A DNA stretch of 38,826 bases. Origin: an uncultured Eubacteriales bacterium (lineage in GTDB: Bacteria; Bacillota_A; Clostridia; Oscillospirales; Oscillospiraceae). This document shows positions 1 to 7,844 of the stretch, in pieces. Numbering within the stretch: the first letter of the stretch is position 1; the number at the start of each line of letters is the position of its first letter. The stretch lies in the NCBI GenBank assembly GCA_900319835.1, contig ONPY01000012.1, positions 1-38,826 on the forward strand. Reading direction: 5' to 3'. The notes beneath the pieces are model-generated. The model had not been told where the DNA came from. It searched no databases and saw only the letters and a list, made by a program, of their open reading frames with translations. The translations under genes were made by a program, and so were the position numbers.

Positions 1-1
1 C

Positions 2-151
2 GAGGGGGACATCCCCCTGGGCAATCTCTTTACCCAGAGCCTTGAGGAGATCCTGGCCTCCGACCGGGCGCGGCACATCCGGGAGGGCTTCTCCCGCCGC
101 CGGGCGACCGAGCCCCTCTGCCGCACCTGCGGCTTTGCCAGAAAGTTTTAA
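2..151 (+). CDS. C-terminal end of a radical SAM protein with SPASM-type tail (partial)
   Basis: Only the last 49 codons lie in the window; the reading frame is open from base 2 and stops at TAA 149-151. The tail contains GNLFTQSLEEIL followed by a Cys-x2-Cys-Gly-Phe motif (PLCRTCGF). That is the usual last part of a SPASM domain, which carries auxiliary iron-sulfur clusters in radical SAM peptide- or enzyme-maturing proteins. The radical SAM core (CxxxCxxC) would lie upstream, outside the window, so substrate and subfamily cannot be judged. A long perfect hairpin follows two bases after the stop. Family call is from these motifs only. Confidence 0.6.
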   Translation, partial: EGDIPLGNLFTQSLEEILASDRARHIREGFSRRRATEPLCRTCGFARKF

Positions 152-152
152 G

Positions 153-190
153 TCGAAGGCAAAGTCCTTTGGACTTTGCCTTCGAGTTTT
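153..190 (+). terminator. Terminator-like hairpin after the radical SAM gene
   Basis: A perfect 15-bp stem (153-167 with 171-185), loop TTT, is followed by GTTTT. It starts two bases after the stop codon, as an intrinsic terminator would. The T-tail is short, so strength is uncertain. Confidence 0.6.
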
Positions 191-193
191 ACA

Positions 194-319
194 CCCCGCT
201 GCGCGCACTCCTTGTCCGCTTTCGCTGGACAACTCGCACACTTGCGGGGCGAGAAGTGTTTTCTGCCACGTACACGCCGCGGCAGAAAACGGATTTGAAA
301 CTTTTCGCTCACGCGAAAA
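194..319. other. Cluster of non-coding inverted repeats
   Basis: No plausible gene is seen between 152 and 393. The stretch holds an outer stem CCCCGC 194-199 with GCGGGG 244-249 enclosing TTGTCC 212-217 with GGACAA 227-232. A perfect 10-bp stem follows (258-267 with 281-290), then a 7-bp stem (302-308 with 313-319). It may be a degenerate palindromic intergenic element; there is no sign of protein coding. Confidence 0.45.
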
Positions 320-347
320 CTAGGGAATCTAAGGTTTGCCCATAACA

Positions 348-379
348 AAAAACTCCACCGGTAAACCGGTGGAGTTTTT
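348..379 (-). terminator. Terminator of nagB
   Basis: A perfect 15-bp stem (348-362 with 365-379) around the sequence CTCCACCGGT has A-rich and T-rich ends, so it reads as an intrinsic terminator in either direction. It lies 14 bases beyond the nagB stop codon on the minus strand. Confidence 0.85.
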
Positions 380-393
380 GCGTCAGCGGGAAA

Positions 394-1128
394 TCAGTAT
401 TTGTAGCCGATCATGTCGGCCAGCTCTTCGGTGATGATGACGGTGGCGTCCCGGTGCAGCTTCATCAGCGTGGCGGGGCAGGCGGTGGTGATGGCGTCGC
501 TCATCAGCAGCTGGCGGGCAGCGTCGGCCTTGCTGGCGCCGGAGAGGATCATCAGCAGGCGTTTGGCCATCATGATCTCACCCATGCCCATGGTGACGGC
601 ATAGCGGGGCACGTCGTCGCGGGAGGCAAAGAAGCGGGCATTGGCATCGATGGTGCTCTCGTCCAGCACTTCCTTGTGCGCGTGCCAGTACAGCTCCTTG
701 CCCGGCTCGTTGAAGGCCAGGTGACCGTCGGGGCCGACGCCCAGAACCTGAACCTCCACCTCGCTCTCGGCGATGACCTTCTGGAACTCGGCGATGTTGG
801 CGTCGATGTCCCCGGTGCCCTTGGCGACGTAGGTGTTGGCCTTGTCGATGTTGATATGGTCAAAGAGGTTGGAGTCCATGAAGTAGCGATAGCTCTGATC
901 GTGGGTGGGCTCCAGGCCGATATACTCGTCCAGGTTTACGGTGTGGACCTTGGAGAAGTCCAGACCTTCCTCGCGGCAGCGGCGGGCCAGTTCCTGATAC
1001 ATGCCGACGGGGCTGGAGCCGGTGGCGAGACCGAGGCAGCAGTCAGGCTTGGCGCGAACGATTTCCTCGATGATATCTGCGCCGGCGGCACACTGACTCG
1101 CGTAATCCTTGGCAACGATGACTTTCAT
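394..1128 (-). CDS. nagB: Glucosamine-6-phosphate deaminase
   Basis: Converts glucosamine 6-phosphate to fructose 6-phosphate and ammonia in the cytoplasm, the step feeding amino sugars into glycolysis. The 244-residue product matches the short Bacillus-type NagB (about 242 residues). Visible motifs are LATGSSPVG (34-42) for phosphate binding, NLDEY (65-69) with the catalytic Asp, and the family signature VGPDGHLAFNEP (131-142) with the Asp/His pair. The start is fixed by AAAGGAGGT a few bases upstream. It has its own sigma-A promoter, which overlaps the end of the upstream symporter gene, and a strong terminator. No nagA is beside it, so it is probably transcribed alone. Function is confident. 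Confidence 0.95.
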   Translation of the reverse strand: MKVIVAKDYASQCAAGADIIEEIVRAKPDCCLGLATGSSPVGMYQELARRCREEGLDFSKVHTVNLDEYIGLEPTHDQSYRYFMDSNLFDHINIDKANTYVAKGTGDIDANIAEFQKVIAESEVEVQVLGVGPDGHLAFNEPGKELYWHAHKEVLDESTIDANARFFASRDDVPRYAVTMGMGEIMMAKRLLMILSGASKADAARQLLMSDAITTACPATLMKLHRDATVIITEELADMIGYKY

Positions 1129-1160
1129 GTGAATACCTCCTTTGTTTTTTGGACGGAAAC

Positions 1161-1189
1161 AGTATAGTCTTCTGCTTTTTATTCGTCAA
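1161..1189 (-). promoter_or_regulatory. Sigma-A promoter of nagB
   Basis: On the minus strand TTGACG (1184-1189) and TATACT (1161-1166) are separated by 17 bases and lie about 35 bases before the nagB start codon. The -35 box overlaps the last codons of the symporter gene. Confidence 0.8.
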
Positions 1190-2514
1190 GAAAAAGTGTT
1201 TCGTGTTGCTGAATTAATTTCGGTGTGCAGGAGAATCAGCGCTGCGAGGTTTGGCACGGCCATCAGGACGTTGATGAAATCCGCGAATATCCATACGGAC
1301 TGCATAGACAAGAGGCTCCCCGCCAGCACCGCCAGCGGAAAGAGCAGCGTGACAGCACCGGCGCCCCTGCCGCCGGTGAGATACGCAAGGCAGCGCAGGG
1401 CAAAGCGCAGCGCGCTGAGCGTGCTGCTGTAGGCAAAGAGCGTTATGCACAGGGCGAGAAACAGCGCGGCGGCTCGGCCGCCCAGAAGGGCGGAAAGCGC
1501 GCGGGCGTACAGTCCGCCCTCGGGAAAGATCCCGTAGACGACCGGCCCCGCGGCGCAGAGGATGCAGAGCCCTGTGAGGGAGCAGACCACCAGCGTGTCC
1601 GCAAACACTTCAAAAACGCCCCAGAGGGCGTGCTGGGCGGGGGCATCGGCCTTTGCGTCTGCGTGGGCGACGGCCGCGGTGCCGAGTCCGGCCTCGTTGG
1701 AGAAGGCGCTGCGGCGAACGCCCCAGCGAATGCAGGAGCGCAGCGTCACCCCGCAGGAGGCACCCAGGGCAGCCTGCGGCGTCAGGGCGCTTTGCAGGAT
1801 CAGTCGAAGTACCCCCGGCAGCGCACGCCGCTGCCAGACCAGGACCGCGGCAGACAAGCCGGCAAAGAGCAGCGTCATCACCGGCACCAGCAGCGCGGCG
1901 GCGTTTTCCACCCTCTCGGCCCCACCCAGGGATAAAACCAGCGTCAGCGCCGCAAAAGCAAGCCCTATGGAAAGCGGAAGCCCGGCGTCCGCGGGGAGCG
2001 GACCGTGGGCAAAGCGCTCCGCGGCGTTTGTGATCGCGGCGGTGATGGCGTTCATCTGCACCAGGGCGCCCATGCAAAAGGAGGAAAGCAGGGCCAGCAG
2101 CGCATACAGCCGGGCGAGGCCGCCCCAGCCCAGACCGTTGGCCAGGTAATCCGGCGGGCCGCAGCCGCGGGCACCTTTTCGGTATCGCAGGGCAAGCAGG
2201 ATCTCCGCGTACTTGACCAGCATCCCCGCCAGTGCCGCCAGCCAGATCCAGAACAGCGCCCCGGGTCCGCCCATGGCGATGGCCTGGGAGGTGCCGACAA
2301 TGTTGCCGGTGCCCACGGTGGAACCCAGGGAGACGGCGGCGGCCCGGCGCGAGCCGCGGTCCGCGGAGAAGGGGAGCGCCAGAGCCCGGGGCAGCCGGCG
2401 CAGGGGCAGCAGGCGGCCGCCAGAAGCGAGCAACAGCGCCGCGAAGAGCAGCAGCGGGAAAAAGAGCGCGTCCCACAGCAGGGAAGAGATGTATGACAGA
2501 GCGGACAAGAGCAT
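1186..2514 (-). CDS. Sodium:alanine/glycine symporter (AGCS family)
   Basis: Integral membrane protein of 442 residues that should import alanine, glycine or a related small amino acid with sodium or protons. The AGCS signature region is clear: GSTVGTGNIVGTSQAIAMGG (64-83) followed by PGALFWIW. The second conserved motif SNEAGLGT is at 272-279. About ten hydrophobic segments cover the rest. It is slightly shorter than the usual 450-490. The start is chosen from AAGGAA seven or so bases upstream of the ATG. The start region faces the DUF1002 gene on the other strand, and its 3' end runs into the nagB promoter with no visible terminator, so some read-through into nagB is possible. Exact substrate is unknown. 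Confidence 0.88.
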   Translation of the reverse strand: MLLSALSYISSLLWDALFFPLLLFAALLLASGGRLLPLRRLPRALALPFSADRGSRRAAAVSLGSTVGTGNIVGTSQAIAMGGPGALFWIWLAALAGMLVKYAEILLALRYRKGARGCGPPDYLANGLGWGGLARLYALLALLSSFCMGALVQMNAITAAITNAAERFAHGPLPADAGLPLSIGLAFAALTLVLSLGGAERVENAAALLVPVMTLLFAGLSAAVLVWQRRALPGVLRLILQSALTPQAALGASCGVTLRSCIRWGVRRSAFSNEAGLGTAAVAHADAKADAPAQHALWGVFEVFADTLVVCSLTGLCILCAAGPVVYGIFPEGGLYARALSALLGGRAAALFLALCITLFAYSSTLSALRFALRCLAYLTGGRGAGAVTLLFPLAVLAGSLLSMQSVWIFADFINVLMAVPNLAALILLHTEINSATRNTFS

Positions 2515-2542
2515 AAGTTTCCTTAAGATTCACAAATTCCTG

Positions 2543-2572
2543 TTGATTTTTTCAGCGCGCTTGTGCTATGGT
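2543..2572 (+). promoter_or_regulatory. Possible promoter of the DUF1002 gene
   Basis: TTGATT (2543-2548) and TATGGT (2567-2572) are spaced by 18 bases, about 110 bases before the gene start. The -10 box is imperfect. Confidence 0.4.
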
Positions 2573-2681
2573 ACAGCGAAGCACAGGCTTAGTGGATATG
2601 AAGCACAGCCGGGCGTCTCGGAAACAGCATACGAAACTTTTCGGGAAAGAATGCGTCCAAAGGCTGTGAAAGGAGAATGCT

Positions 2682-3566
2682 ATGAAAAGAATTTGCAGTG
2701 TGTTTCTCGTTCTGATGCTCCTGCTGTCGCTGCCGCTTGAGGCCCATGCCGAGACGACCCAGAGCCGTGCGGTCATCGGCGCGAATCTCGAGCCGCAGCA
2801 GATCGGGGACGTCTATAACATGTTCGGCGTCCGGCGCGGGGATGTGATCGAGCTGACCATGACCAACGCGGAGGAGCGGAAGTATCTGGAGGGCTATGTG
2901 GACGAGAGTCTGATCGGCACCCGCTCCATCTCCTGCGTGTATGTGGAGCTGCTGCCCGCGGGAAGCGGAATGTCCGTCACCACCAGCAACATCACCTGGT
3001 GTACCGGAGAGATGTACATCAGCGCCCTGGCCACCGCAGGCATCACGGATGCACGGATCATTGTGGCCGCCCCCTTTGAGGTCAGCGGCACCGCGGCCCT
3101 CTCCGGTGTGTACAAGGCCTATGAGGACATGACGGGCATGAAGCTGGACGATCTGGCCAAGGCCGTCAGTACCCAGGAGCTGACCATCACGGGCGATCTG
3201 GCCAAGGAGATCGGCAGCATGGACTCCATGTCCATTGTCAACGAGCTCAAGCTCATGCTCAACGAGACCCAGAAGATGAGCGACCAGGAGATCCGCCAGG
3301 CTATCATCGAGATCGCCGCGCGCTACAATGTCAGCCTCACCGATACACAGATCAACCAGCTCATCTCCCTCTGCCGCTCGCTGGAGGGCTTGGATCCCGA
3401 GCAGCTCAAACAGCGTGTGGAGGAGGTGCAGGGGACGCTGCAGAAGGTCTCCGATGCCAAGACCAAGGTGGTTGGTTTTGCCCAGACGGTCAAGAAGGTG
3501 GTGGACTCCGTCACCGGCTTCTTCAACCGCATCAGCGATCTGCTGGATCGCTTCACCAGAAAATGA
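2682..3566 (+). CDS. Secreted DUF1002 protein (YpuA-like)
   Basis: The 294-residue product begins with a classical signal peptide: positive MKR, a leucine-rich core, and a likely cut after AHA (residue 23). The remainder matches the DUF1002 family typified by Bacillus subtilis YpuA (about 290 residues), whose role is not established. The N-terminal half is a compact domain with an Asn/Thr-rich strand region, and the C-terminal half (about 165-290) is strongly helical and may form a coiled coil. The start follows AAAGGAG with good spacing. It has a possible promoter of its own and a strong bidirectional terminator, so it is probably monocistronic. Family assignment is from overall sequence pattern; function is unknown. 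Confidence 0.82.
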   Translation: MKRICSVFLVLMLLLSLPLEAHAETTQSRAVIGANLEPQQIGDVYNMFGVRRGDVIELTMTNAEERKYLEGYVDESLIGTRSISCVYVELLPAGSGMSVTTSNITWCTGEMYISALATAGITDARIIVAAPFEVSGTAALSGVYKAYEDMTGMKLDDLAKAVSTQELTITGDLAKEIGSMDSMSIVNELKLMLNETQKMSDQEIRQAIIEIAARYNVSLTDTQINQLISLCRSLEGLDPEQLKQRVEEVQGTLQKVSDAKTKVVGFAQTVKKVVDSVTGFFNRISDLLDRFTRK

Positions 3567-3567
3567 A

Positions 3568-3599
3568 AAAAACTCCGCGGTTGCTACCGCGGAGTTTTT
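3568..3599. terminator. Bidirectional terminator between DUF1002 and acyltransferase genes
   Basis: A perfect 14-bp stem (3568-3581 with 3586-3599), loop TGCT, has an A-run on one side and a T-run on the other. It serves the plus-strand DUF1002 gene and the converging minus-strand acyltransferase gene, which ends at 3609. Confidence 0.88.
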
Positions 3600-3608
3600 G
3601 TATCTTGT

Positions 3609-4655
3609 TTATGTTCTGACGGTTTCCCGGATCAAGCGGCGGGAGAGCGCGGCGTAGGCCGCGTGTACCAACCGGGAGGCAAGCACACACAGCGCCGTGC
3701 CGACGGCAAAGGTGACAGGCAGTGTCAGCCACAGGGGCATGCGGTTGAGCAGCACATAAAGGGAGGAATCCAACAGGGAGAAAACCGGCGTGTGCGTAAC
3801 GAACAGCCCCATGGACCAGAGGCCGAGGCGGGGGAAAGGGGGGTGGGCCAGAAGCCTCTGGGCAAAGGCGGTGCGGAAGAGAACCAGCAGCAGCAAAAAC
3901 GCGCCCAGACCCTCCAGCAGGTAGAGTGCCAGGCCTTCCTCCAGCGGCGCCTTGATGCAGAGCACCGACAGGATAAACAGCCCGACCAGCACCGATGGCC
4001 TTGTGAGAGCGGGATGCCCGTCCCACGCCTCAAGTACCATGCGCAGCAGACAGCCCATCAGGGAGACGGAAATCCACACGCAGTAGCCGGGGGAGAGCAG
4101 CAGGAGCAAAGCGGCACCGGCGAACAGAATCCCGGCGCGCAAAGCGGGGGAGAGACGCTCTGGCAGATAGCCGAAAAGTCTGCAGACAAGACTTGCCAGA
4201 AACAGCTGCTGCAGGCACCAGAGCGTGGCGTCGTAGGTATCCTCAAAGAGGAAGCTGTCGCGCAGAAGATAGATCAGATTGTAGCGCCAGCCGTCGGAGA
4301 GCACCCTGGCCGCCGCCTCGTCCGGCGCATGGAACAGGACGGAAACGCCCCGGCAGCCCACCAGGTAGACCGCCTCGGTGACGAGGACGAAGAAGGCAAA
4401 CTGCAAATATCGCCTCAGTGCGTAGCTTCCGAAGCCCTTGAGGGAAAAGCGCTTCGGGGAACAGGCAAAGTAGCCCAGCAGCACGAAGAAAAAGGCCACC
4501 GAAAATTTCCCTGTCAGCCCGCCCAGCAGCAGCCGGGTGGGCATGCTCTCCCAGAGCAGGAGTGCGTCCGGAAGCAGATCAGCCAGAAAATGCGTCGCCA
4601 TGATGACAAAAATGGCAAAAAAGCGGCAGGAATCGATCCAGCCCTCCCGTTTCAT
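3609..4655 (-). CDS. Acyltransferase-3 family membrane protein
   Basis: A 348-residue polytopic membrane protein of the acyltransferase-3 (OafA/WecH-like) family, which moves acetyl or other acyl groups onto surface sugars or lipids. The N-terminus has the family pattern: DSCRFFAIFVIMATHF with the probable catalytic His22, then a GKFSVAFFFVLLGYF segment (49-63). About ten hydrophobic segments follow. The start was set at 4655 because GAGGAGGT lies seven bases upstream; a longer reading to 4802 would run without a ribosome site through the non-coding leader. No polysaccharide genes are adjacent, so the acceptor is unknown. It converges on the DUF1002 gene. Confidence 0.8.
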   Translation of the reverse strand: MKREGWIDSCRFFAIFVIMATHFLADLLPDALLLWESMPTRLLLGGLTGKFSVAFFFVLLGYFACSPKRFSLKGFGSYALRRYLQFAFFVLVTEAVYLVGCRGVSVLFHAPDEAAARVLSDGWRYNLIYLLRDSFLFEDTYDATLWCLQQLFLASLVCRLFGYLPERLSPALRAGILFAGAALLLLLSPGYCVWISVSLMGCLLRMVLEAWDGHPALTRPSVLVGLFILSVLCIKAPLEEGLALYLLEGLGAFLLLLVLFRTAFAQRLLAHPPFPRLGLWSMGLFVTHTPVFSLLDSSLYVLLNRMPLWLTLPVTFAVGTALCVLASRLVHAAYAALSRRLIRETVRT

Positions 4656-4757
4656 CGCACGCACCTCCTCAGCAAAATATGAACGGAAGATGAAAGTTTT
4701 CCGCAAGGGGAGACAAAGCCGGAAAAGTGTGGTAAAATCAAGCGTCGTGTGCTTATC

Positions 4758-4796
4758 AAAAAAGCCGCAGAGGCAGAGTCCTCTGCCGCCGCGGCT
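4758..4796 (-). terminator. Terminator of tRNA-Arg
   Basis: On the minus strand a GC-rich hairpin (core 7 bp, 4767-4773 with 4780-4786, extended by AGCC 4763-4766 with GGCT 4793-4796) is followed by six T. A second small hairpin (4799-4804 with 4809-4814) lies between it and the tRNA. Confidence 0.7.
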
Positions 4797-4815
4797 GGGC
4801 ATAGCGGTCTATGCC

Positions 4816-4892
4816 TGGCACTCCCGGCGCGATTCGAACGCGCGACCTTCCGCTTAGGAGGCGGATGCTCTATCCTGCTGAGCTACGGAAGC
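4816..4892 (-). tRNA. tRNA-Arg (anticodon CCT)
   Basis: The minus strand folds as a complete 77-base tRNA: acceptor GCTTCCG pairs with CGGGAGT (two G-U pairs), the D arm contains AGCTCAGC...GAGC, the anticodon loop is CTCCTAA with anticodon CCT, and the T arm contains GTTCGAATC. CCA is encoded. CCT reads AGG arginine codons. It has its own promoter and terminator. Confidence 0.95.
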
Positions 4893-4920
4893 AGATTGCA
4901 GCTTCTTTCAAAGCCCTAGT

Positions 4921-4949
4921 ATTCTACCGCACATGCGGCGGTCTGTCAA
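4921..4949 (-). promoter_or_regulatory. Sigma-A promoter of tRNA-Arg
   Basis: On the minus strand a perfect TTGACA (4944-4949) and TAGAAT (4921-4926) have a 17-base spacer. They lie about 29 bases before the tRNA 5' end. This is among the strongest promoters in the window. Confidence 0.88.
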
Positions 4950-4981
4950 GTTCCCAGAATCTGTGCACAGAGGGGATACCT

Positions 4982-5455
4982 ATGCTGAAACTAAGTCAAA
5001 TCAAAAAGGATTATGTGGTCGGCGATACCCTGGTTCACGCTCTGAAGGGCGTGGACCTGGAGTTTCGGGAGAACGAGTTTGTGGCGATCCTCGGCCACTC
5101 CGGCTGCGGCAAGACCACGCTGCTCAATATCATCGGCGGCCTGGACCACTACTCGTCCGGCGACCTCATCATCAACAACAAGTCCACCAAGCGCTTTACC
5201 GACGCTGACTGGGACTCCTACCGCAACCACTCCATCGGCTTTGTGTTCCAGGCCTACAACCTGATCCCGCACCAGACGGTGCTGTCCAATGTGGAACTCG
5301 CCCTGACGCTCTCGGGCGTGGGCCCCACCGAGCGGCGTCAGCGCGCTGTGGAGGCCCTGGAGAAGGCGGGGCTGGGCGAAAAAAAAAAAAAAAAGCCGTG
5401 CAGATCATGGAGATCCTCAAGGAGATTTCCAAAGACAAGCTCATCATCATGGTGA
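4982..5455 (+). pseudogene. Broken ABC ATPase half of a fused ATPase/FtsX-permease exporter
   Basis: The first 132 residues are a normal MacB/LolD-type ATPase start: Walker A GHSGCGKTT (38-46) and Q-loop FVFQ (87-90), ending AVEALEKAGLGE. Then comes a run of 16 A (5379-5394), after which the frame is wrong and stops at 5455. The correct continuation (AVQIMEILKEI, then H-loop VTHNPE) is in the -1 frame. The stretch normally lying between, about 45-50 residues carrying the LSGGQ signature, Walker B and D-loop, is absent from the DNA. One extra A, or a -1 slip on the A run, would join both frames but could not restore ATPase activity. Either a decayed allele or an assembly error. Start follows GAGGGGAT. 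Confidence 0.8.
5379..5394 (+). repeat. A16 homopolymer at the ABC gene break
   Basis: Sixteen consecutive A in otherwise GC-rich coding DNA mark exactly the point where about 140 bases of the conserved ATPase core are missing. The 3' edge reads A-AAA-AAG, a known slippery heptamer type, and the downstream frame is the -1 frame. Confidence 0.95.
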
Positions 5456-7791
5456 CTCACAACCCAGAGATCGCTACCGCCTACGCCAGCCGCATCATCC
5501 GCCTCAAGGACGGCCTCATCACCGACGACAGCGACCCCTACGACTCCGGCAGCGGCGATACGGCGGAGGAGCACCGCGTCTCCCGCTCGGAGAAGACCTC
5601 CATGAGCTTCTTCACGGCGCTCTCCCTCTCGACCAACAACCTGCTGACCAAGAAGGCCCGCACCATCCTCACGGCCTTTGCCGGCAGCATCGGTATCATC
5701 GGCATCGCACTCATCATGTCCCTCTCCAACGGCATCCAGAACTACATCGACAAGGTGCAGGAGGACACCCTCTCCAGCTATCCCATCACCATTGAGGCCG
5801 AGAGCGTCAACATGACCAGCATGATGAGCTCGCTTATGGGCGTACAGGCGGAGGCGGAGGAGAACCAGCACGAGAAGGACGCGGTCTATTCCAGCACCAT
5901 CCTCTATGAGATGATGAACTCCATGGTCTCGGCCGAGAAGCAGGTGAACAACCTCAAGCCCTTCAAGCAGTATCTGGAGCACGACCCTGAGATCGCCTCG
6001 CACCTGAGCTCCGTGCAGTATTCCTACGACCTGGACATGAACATTTTTGCCCGGGATGACGACGACAACATTGTCAAGACCGACGTTACGGAGCTTTTGC
6101 AGACGGCCATGTCCGCCACCTTCGGCGGCGACTACAGCTCCTACTTTTCCACCTTCGGCTCGGCCTATACCATGATGAACGCCTGGCAGGAGATGCTGCC
6201 CGGGGAGAACGGCGAGGCCATCAGCCCCCTGCTGAAGAGCCAGTACGACCTGATCTACGGCAAATGGCCGGAGAAGTATGACGAGGTTGTCCTTGTCATC
6301 GACAAGAACAACGAGGTATCCGACCTGGTGCTCTACGCTCTGGGCCTGAAATCCAACGAGACCCTCTCCGAGGATATGGAGGCCTTCATCAACCAGGAGA
6401 GCCTGCGCACGGATCTGGAGAGCTGGACCTATGAGGACGTCTGCTCCCGCAGCTTCCGCTATGTCTACCCCGCCGACCAGTACCAGTACGACGAGGAGAA
6501 CGAGGAATACGTCAACATGGCCGACCAGGAGCTGGGACTCAAGACCCTCTTCAACAACGGCCTGGATATCCGCATCGTCGGCATCATCCGCCAGAATGAG
6601 GACGCGGTCTCCGGCATGATGAGCGGGGCCGTGGGCTACACCCACAAGCTGGTGGAGTATGTGGTCAGCCAGGCCCAGCAGAAGGAGCTGGTTTTGGGAC
6701 AGCTCCAGGACCCCGAGCACGACGTGTTCACCGGCCTGCCCTTCCTGGACGAAAACGACGAGGCGGTGACCAAATCCAAGAAGATCGAGGCCGCCAGAGA
6801 CTACATTGCAAATGCCGATACCAAGGAGCTGGCCGATCTCTATGTGGAGTATATGTCTGTCCCGGAGGACAGCTACATCGACGAGAAGATCGACGAGCAG
6901 ATGGAGGACACCACCCGCAAGGACATCGAGGACATGATCCTCGACTACTATCCCGGCTACGCCTCCTACCTTGAGAAAATGGATGATGACACGCTGTTTG
7001 ACTATGTGCGCCAGATGATCTCCGAGCAGGTCAAGGAGCAGTACGCCATTCAGATGAAGAACATGTTCCACTTCCTGTCGGACGACTCCCTGGCCCGGGA
7101 CTTTGAGCTGCTGAGCCTGGAGGACGAGGACTACGTCTGGCTCTACGAAAACGCCATGCCCCCGGTCTATTCCGAGAGCACCCTGCGCGCCAACCTCAAA
7201 AAGCTGGGCTATGTGGATCTCGAGAGCCCCAGCACCATCAACATCTACGCCTCCACCTTTGAGGACAAGGACGCCATCGCCGATGAGATCGAGCGCTACA
7301 ACGACACGGTGGACGAGGAGGATCAGATCGAGTACACCGACATCGTGGCCCTGCTGATGAAGTCCGTCTCCTCCATCATCAATGTCATCAGCTATGTGCT
7401 GATCGCGTTCGTCGCCATCTCTCTGGTGGTCTCCTCCATCATGATCGGCATCATCACCTATATCAGTGTGCTGGAGCGCACCAAGGAAATCGGCATCCTG
7501 CGCGCCATCGGCGCCTCCAAGCGGGACGTGTCCCGGGTCTTCAACGCGGAGACCTTTATCATCGGCCTCTTCGCGGGCGTGATCGGCATCGGCATCACGC
7601 TGCTGCTGAACATCCCCATCAACATCATCGTCCACGATCTGACCGGCATCCAGTCAATCAACGCGGCGCTGCCCGTGGAGGGCGCTGTGGGCCTGGTGGT
7701 GGTGAGCGTGGTGCTGACCTTCATCGCGGGCCTGATCCCCTCCGGCCTTGCAGCCAAGAAGGACCCGGTGGAAGCACTGAGAAACGAATAA
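5398..7791 (+). CDS. ABC exporter permease half (FtsX/MacB-like), with ATPase C-terminal remnant
   Basis: This reading covers the rest of the broken fused exporter. Residues 1-50 are the end of the ATPase domain, including the H-loop histidine (VTHNPE, His21), so the ATG used here is internal to the original gene. A first membrane helix (about 82-103, in KARTILTAFAGSIGIIGIAL) is followed by a large, acidic extracellular domain of about 550 residues. The C-terminus is a standard FtsX domain with three membrane helices, the ERTKEIGILRAIGAS motif, and the ending DPVEALRNE. Such one-chain ATPase-permease proteins are common in Firmicutes and move lipids, peptides or antibiotics. The permease part looks undamaged, which suggests a recent break or an assembly artefact. 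Confidence 0.75.
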   Translation: MQIMEILKEISKDKLIIMVTHNPEIATAYASRIIRLKDGLITDDSDPYDSGSGDTAEEHRVSRSEKTSMSFFTALSLSTNNLLTKKARTILTAFAGSIGIIGIALIMSLSNGIQNYIDKVQEDTLSSYPITIEAESVNMTSMMSSLMGVQAEAEENQHEKDAVYSSTILYEMMNSMVSAEKQVNNLKPFKQYLEHDPEIASHLSSVQYSYDLDMNIFARDDDDNIVKTDVTELLQTAMSATFGGDYSSYFSTFGSAYTMMNAWQEMLPGENGEAISPLLKSQYDLIYGKWPEKYDEVVLVIDKNNEVSDLVLYALGLKSNETLSEDMEAFINQESLRTDLESWTYEDVCSRSFRYVYPADQYQYDEENEEYVNMADQELGLKTLFNNGLDIRIVGIIRQNEDAVSGMMSGAVGYTHKLVEYVVSQAQQKELVLGQLQDPEHDVFTGLPFLDENDEAVTKSKKIEAARDYIANADTKELADLYVEYMSVPEDSYIDEKIDEQMEDTTRKDIEDMILDYYPGYASYLEKMDDDTLFDYVRQMISEQVKEQYAIQMKNMFHFLSDDSLARDFELLSLEDEDYVWLYENAMPPVYSESTLRANLKKLGYVDLESPSTINIYASTFEDKDAIADEIERYNDTVDEEDQIEYTDIVALLMKSVSSIINVISYVLIAFVAISLVVSSIMIGIITYISVLERTKEIGILRAIGASKRDVSRVFNAETFIIGLFAGVIGIGITLLLNIPINIIVHDLTGIQSINAALPVEGAVGLVVVSVVLTFIAGLIPSGLAAKKDPVEALRNE

Positions 7792-7827
7792 AAAAGAAGG
7801 CGGGCGGAACCGATTCGGTTCCGCCCG
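7790..7827 (-). terminator. Terminator of the cyclase gene
   Basis: A perfect 11-bp stem (7801-7811 with 7817-7827) is followed on the minus strand by CCTTCTTTTTTA. It lies 18 bases beyond the cyclase stop codon and just after the converging permease stop. Confidence 0.8.
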
Positions 7828-7844
7828 TGAGCATAGTGAAGAGC

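Noticed and set aside
2..151. Radical SAM/SPASM fragment as the modifying enzyme of the peptide cassette
   Set aside because: It lies about 14 kb away with many unrelated genes and terminators between, and the peptide has no cysteine for the usual thioether chemistry.
4811..4981. Extending the ABC ATPase start upstream to 4811
   Set aside because: That frame runs through the tRNA-Arg gene on the other strand and its promoter; ATG 4982 has a ribosome site and matches the family start.
5338..7635. Long open frame on the minus strand (765 codons) opposite the ABC permease
   Set aside because: It mirrors the permease codons; GC-rich third positions leave the antisense frame open. It has no ribosome site and a repetitive His/Asp/Gly/Val composition without known domains.
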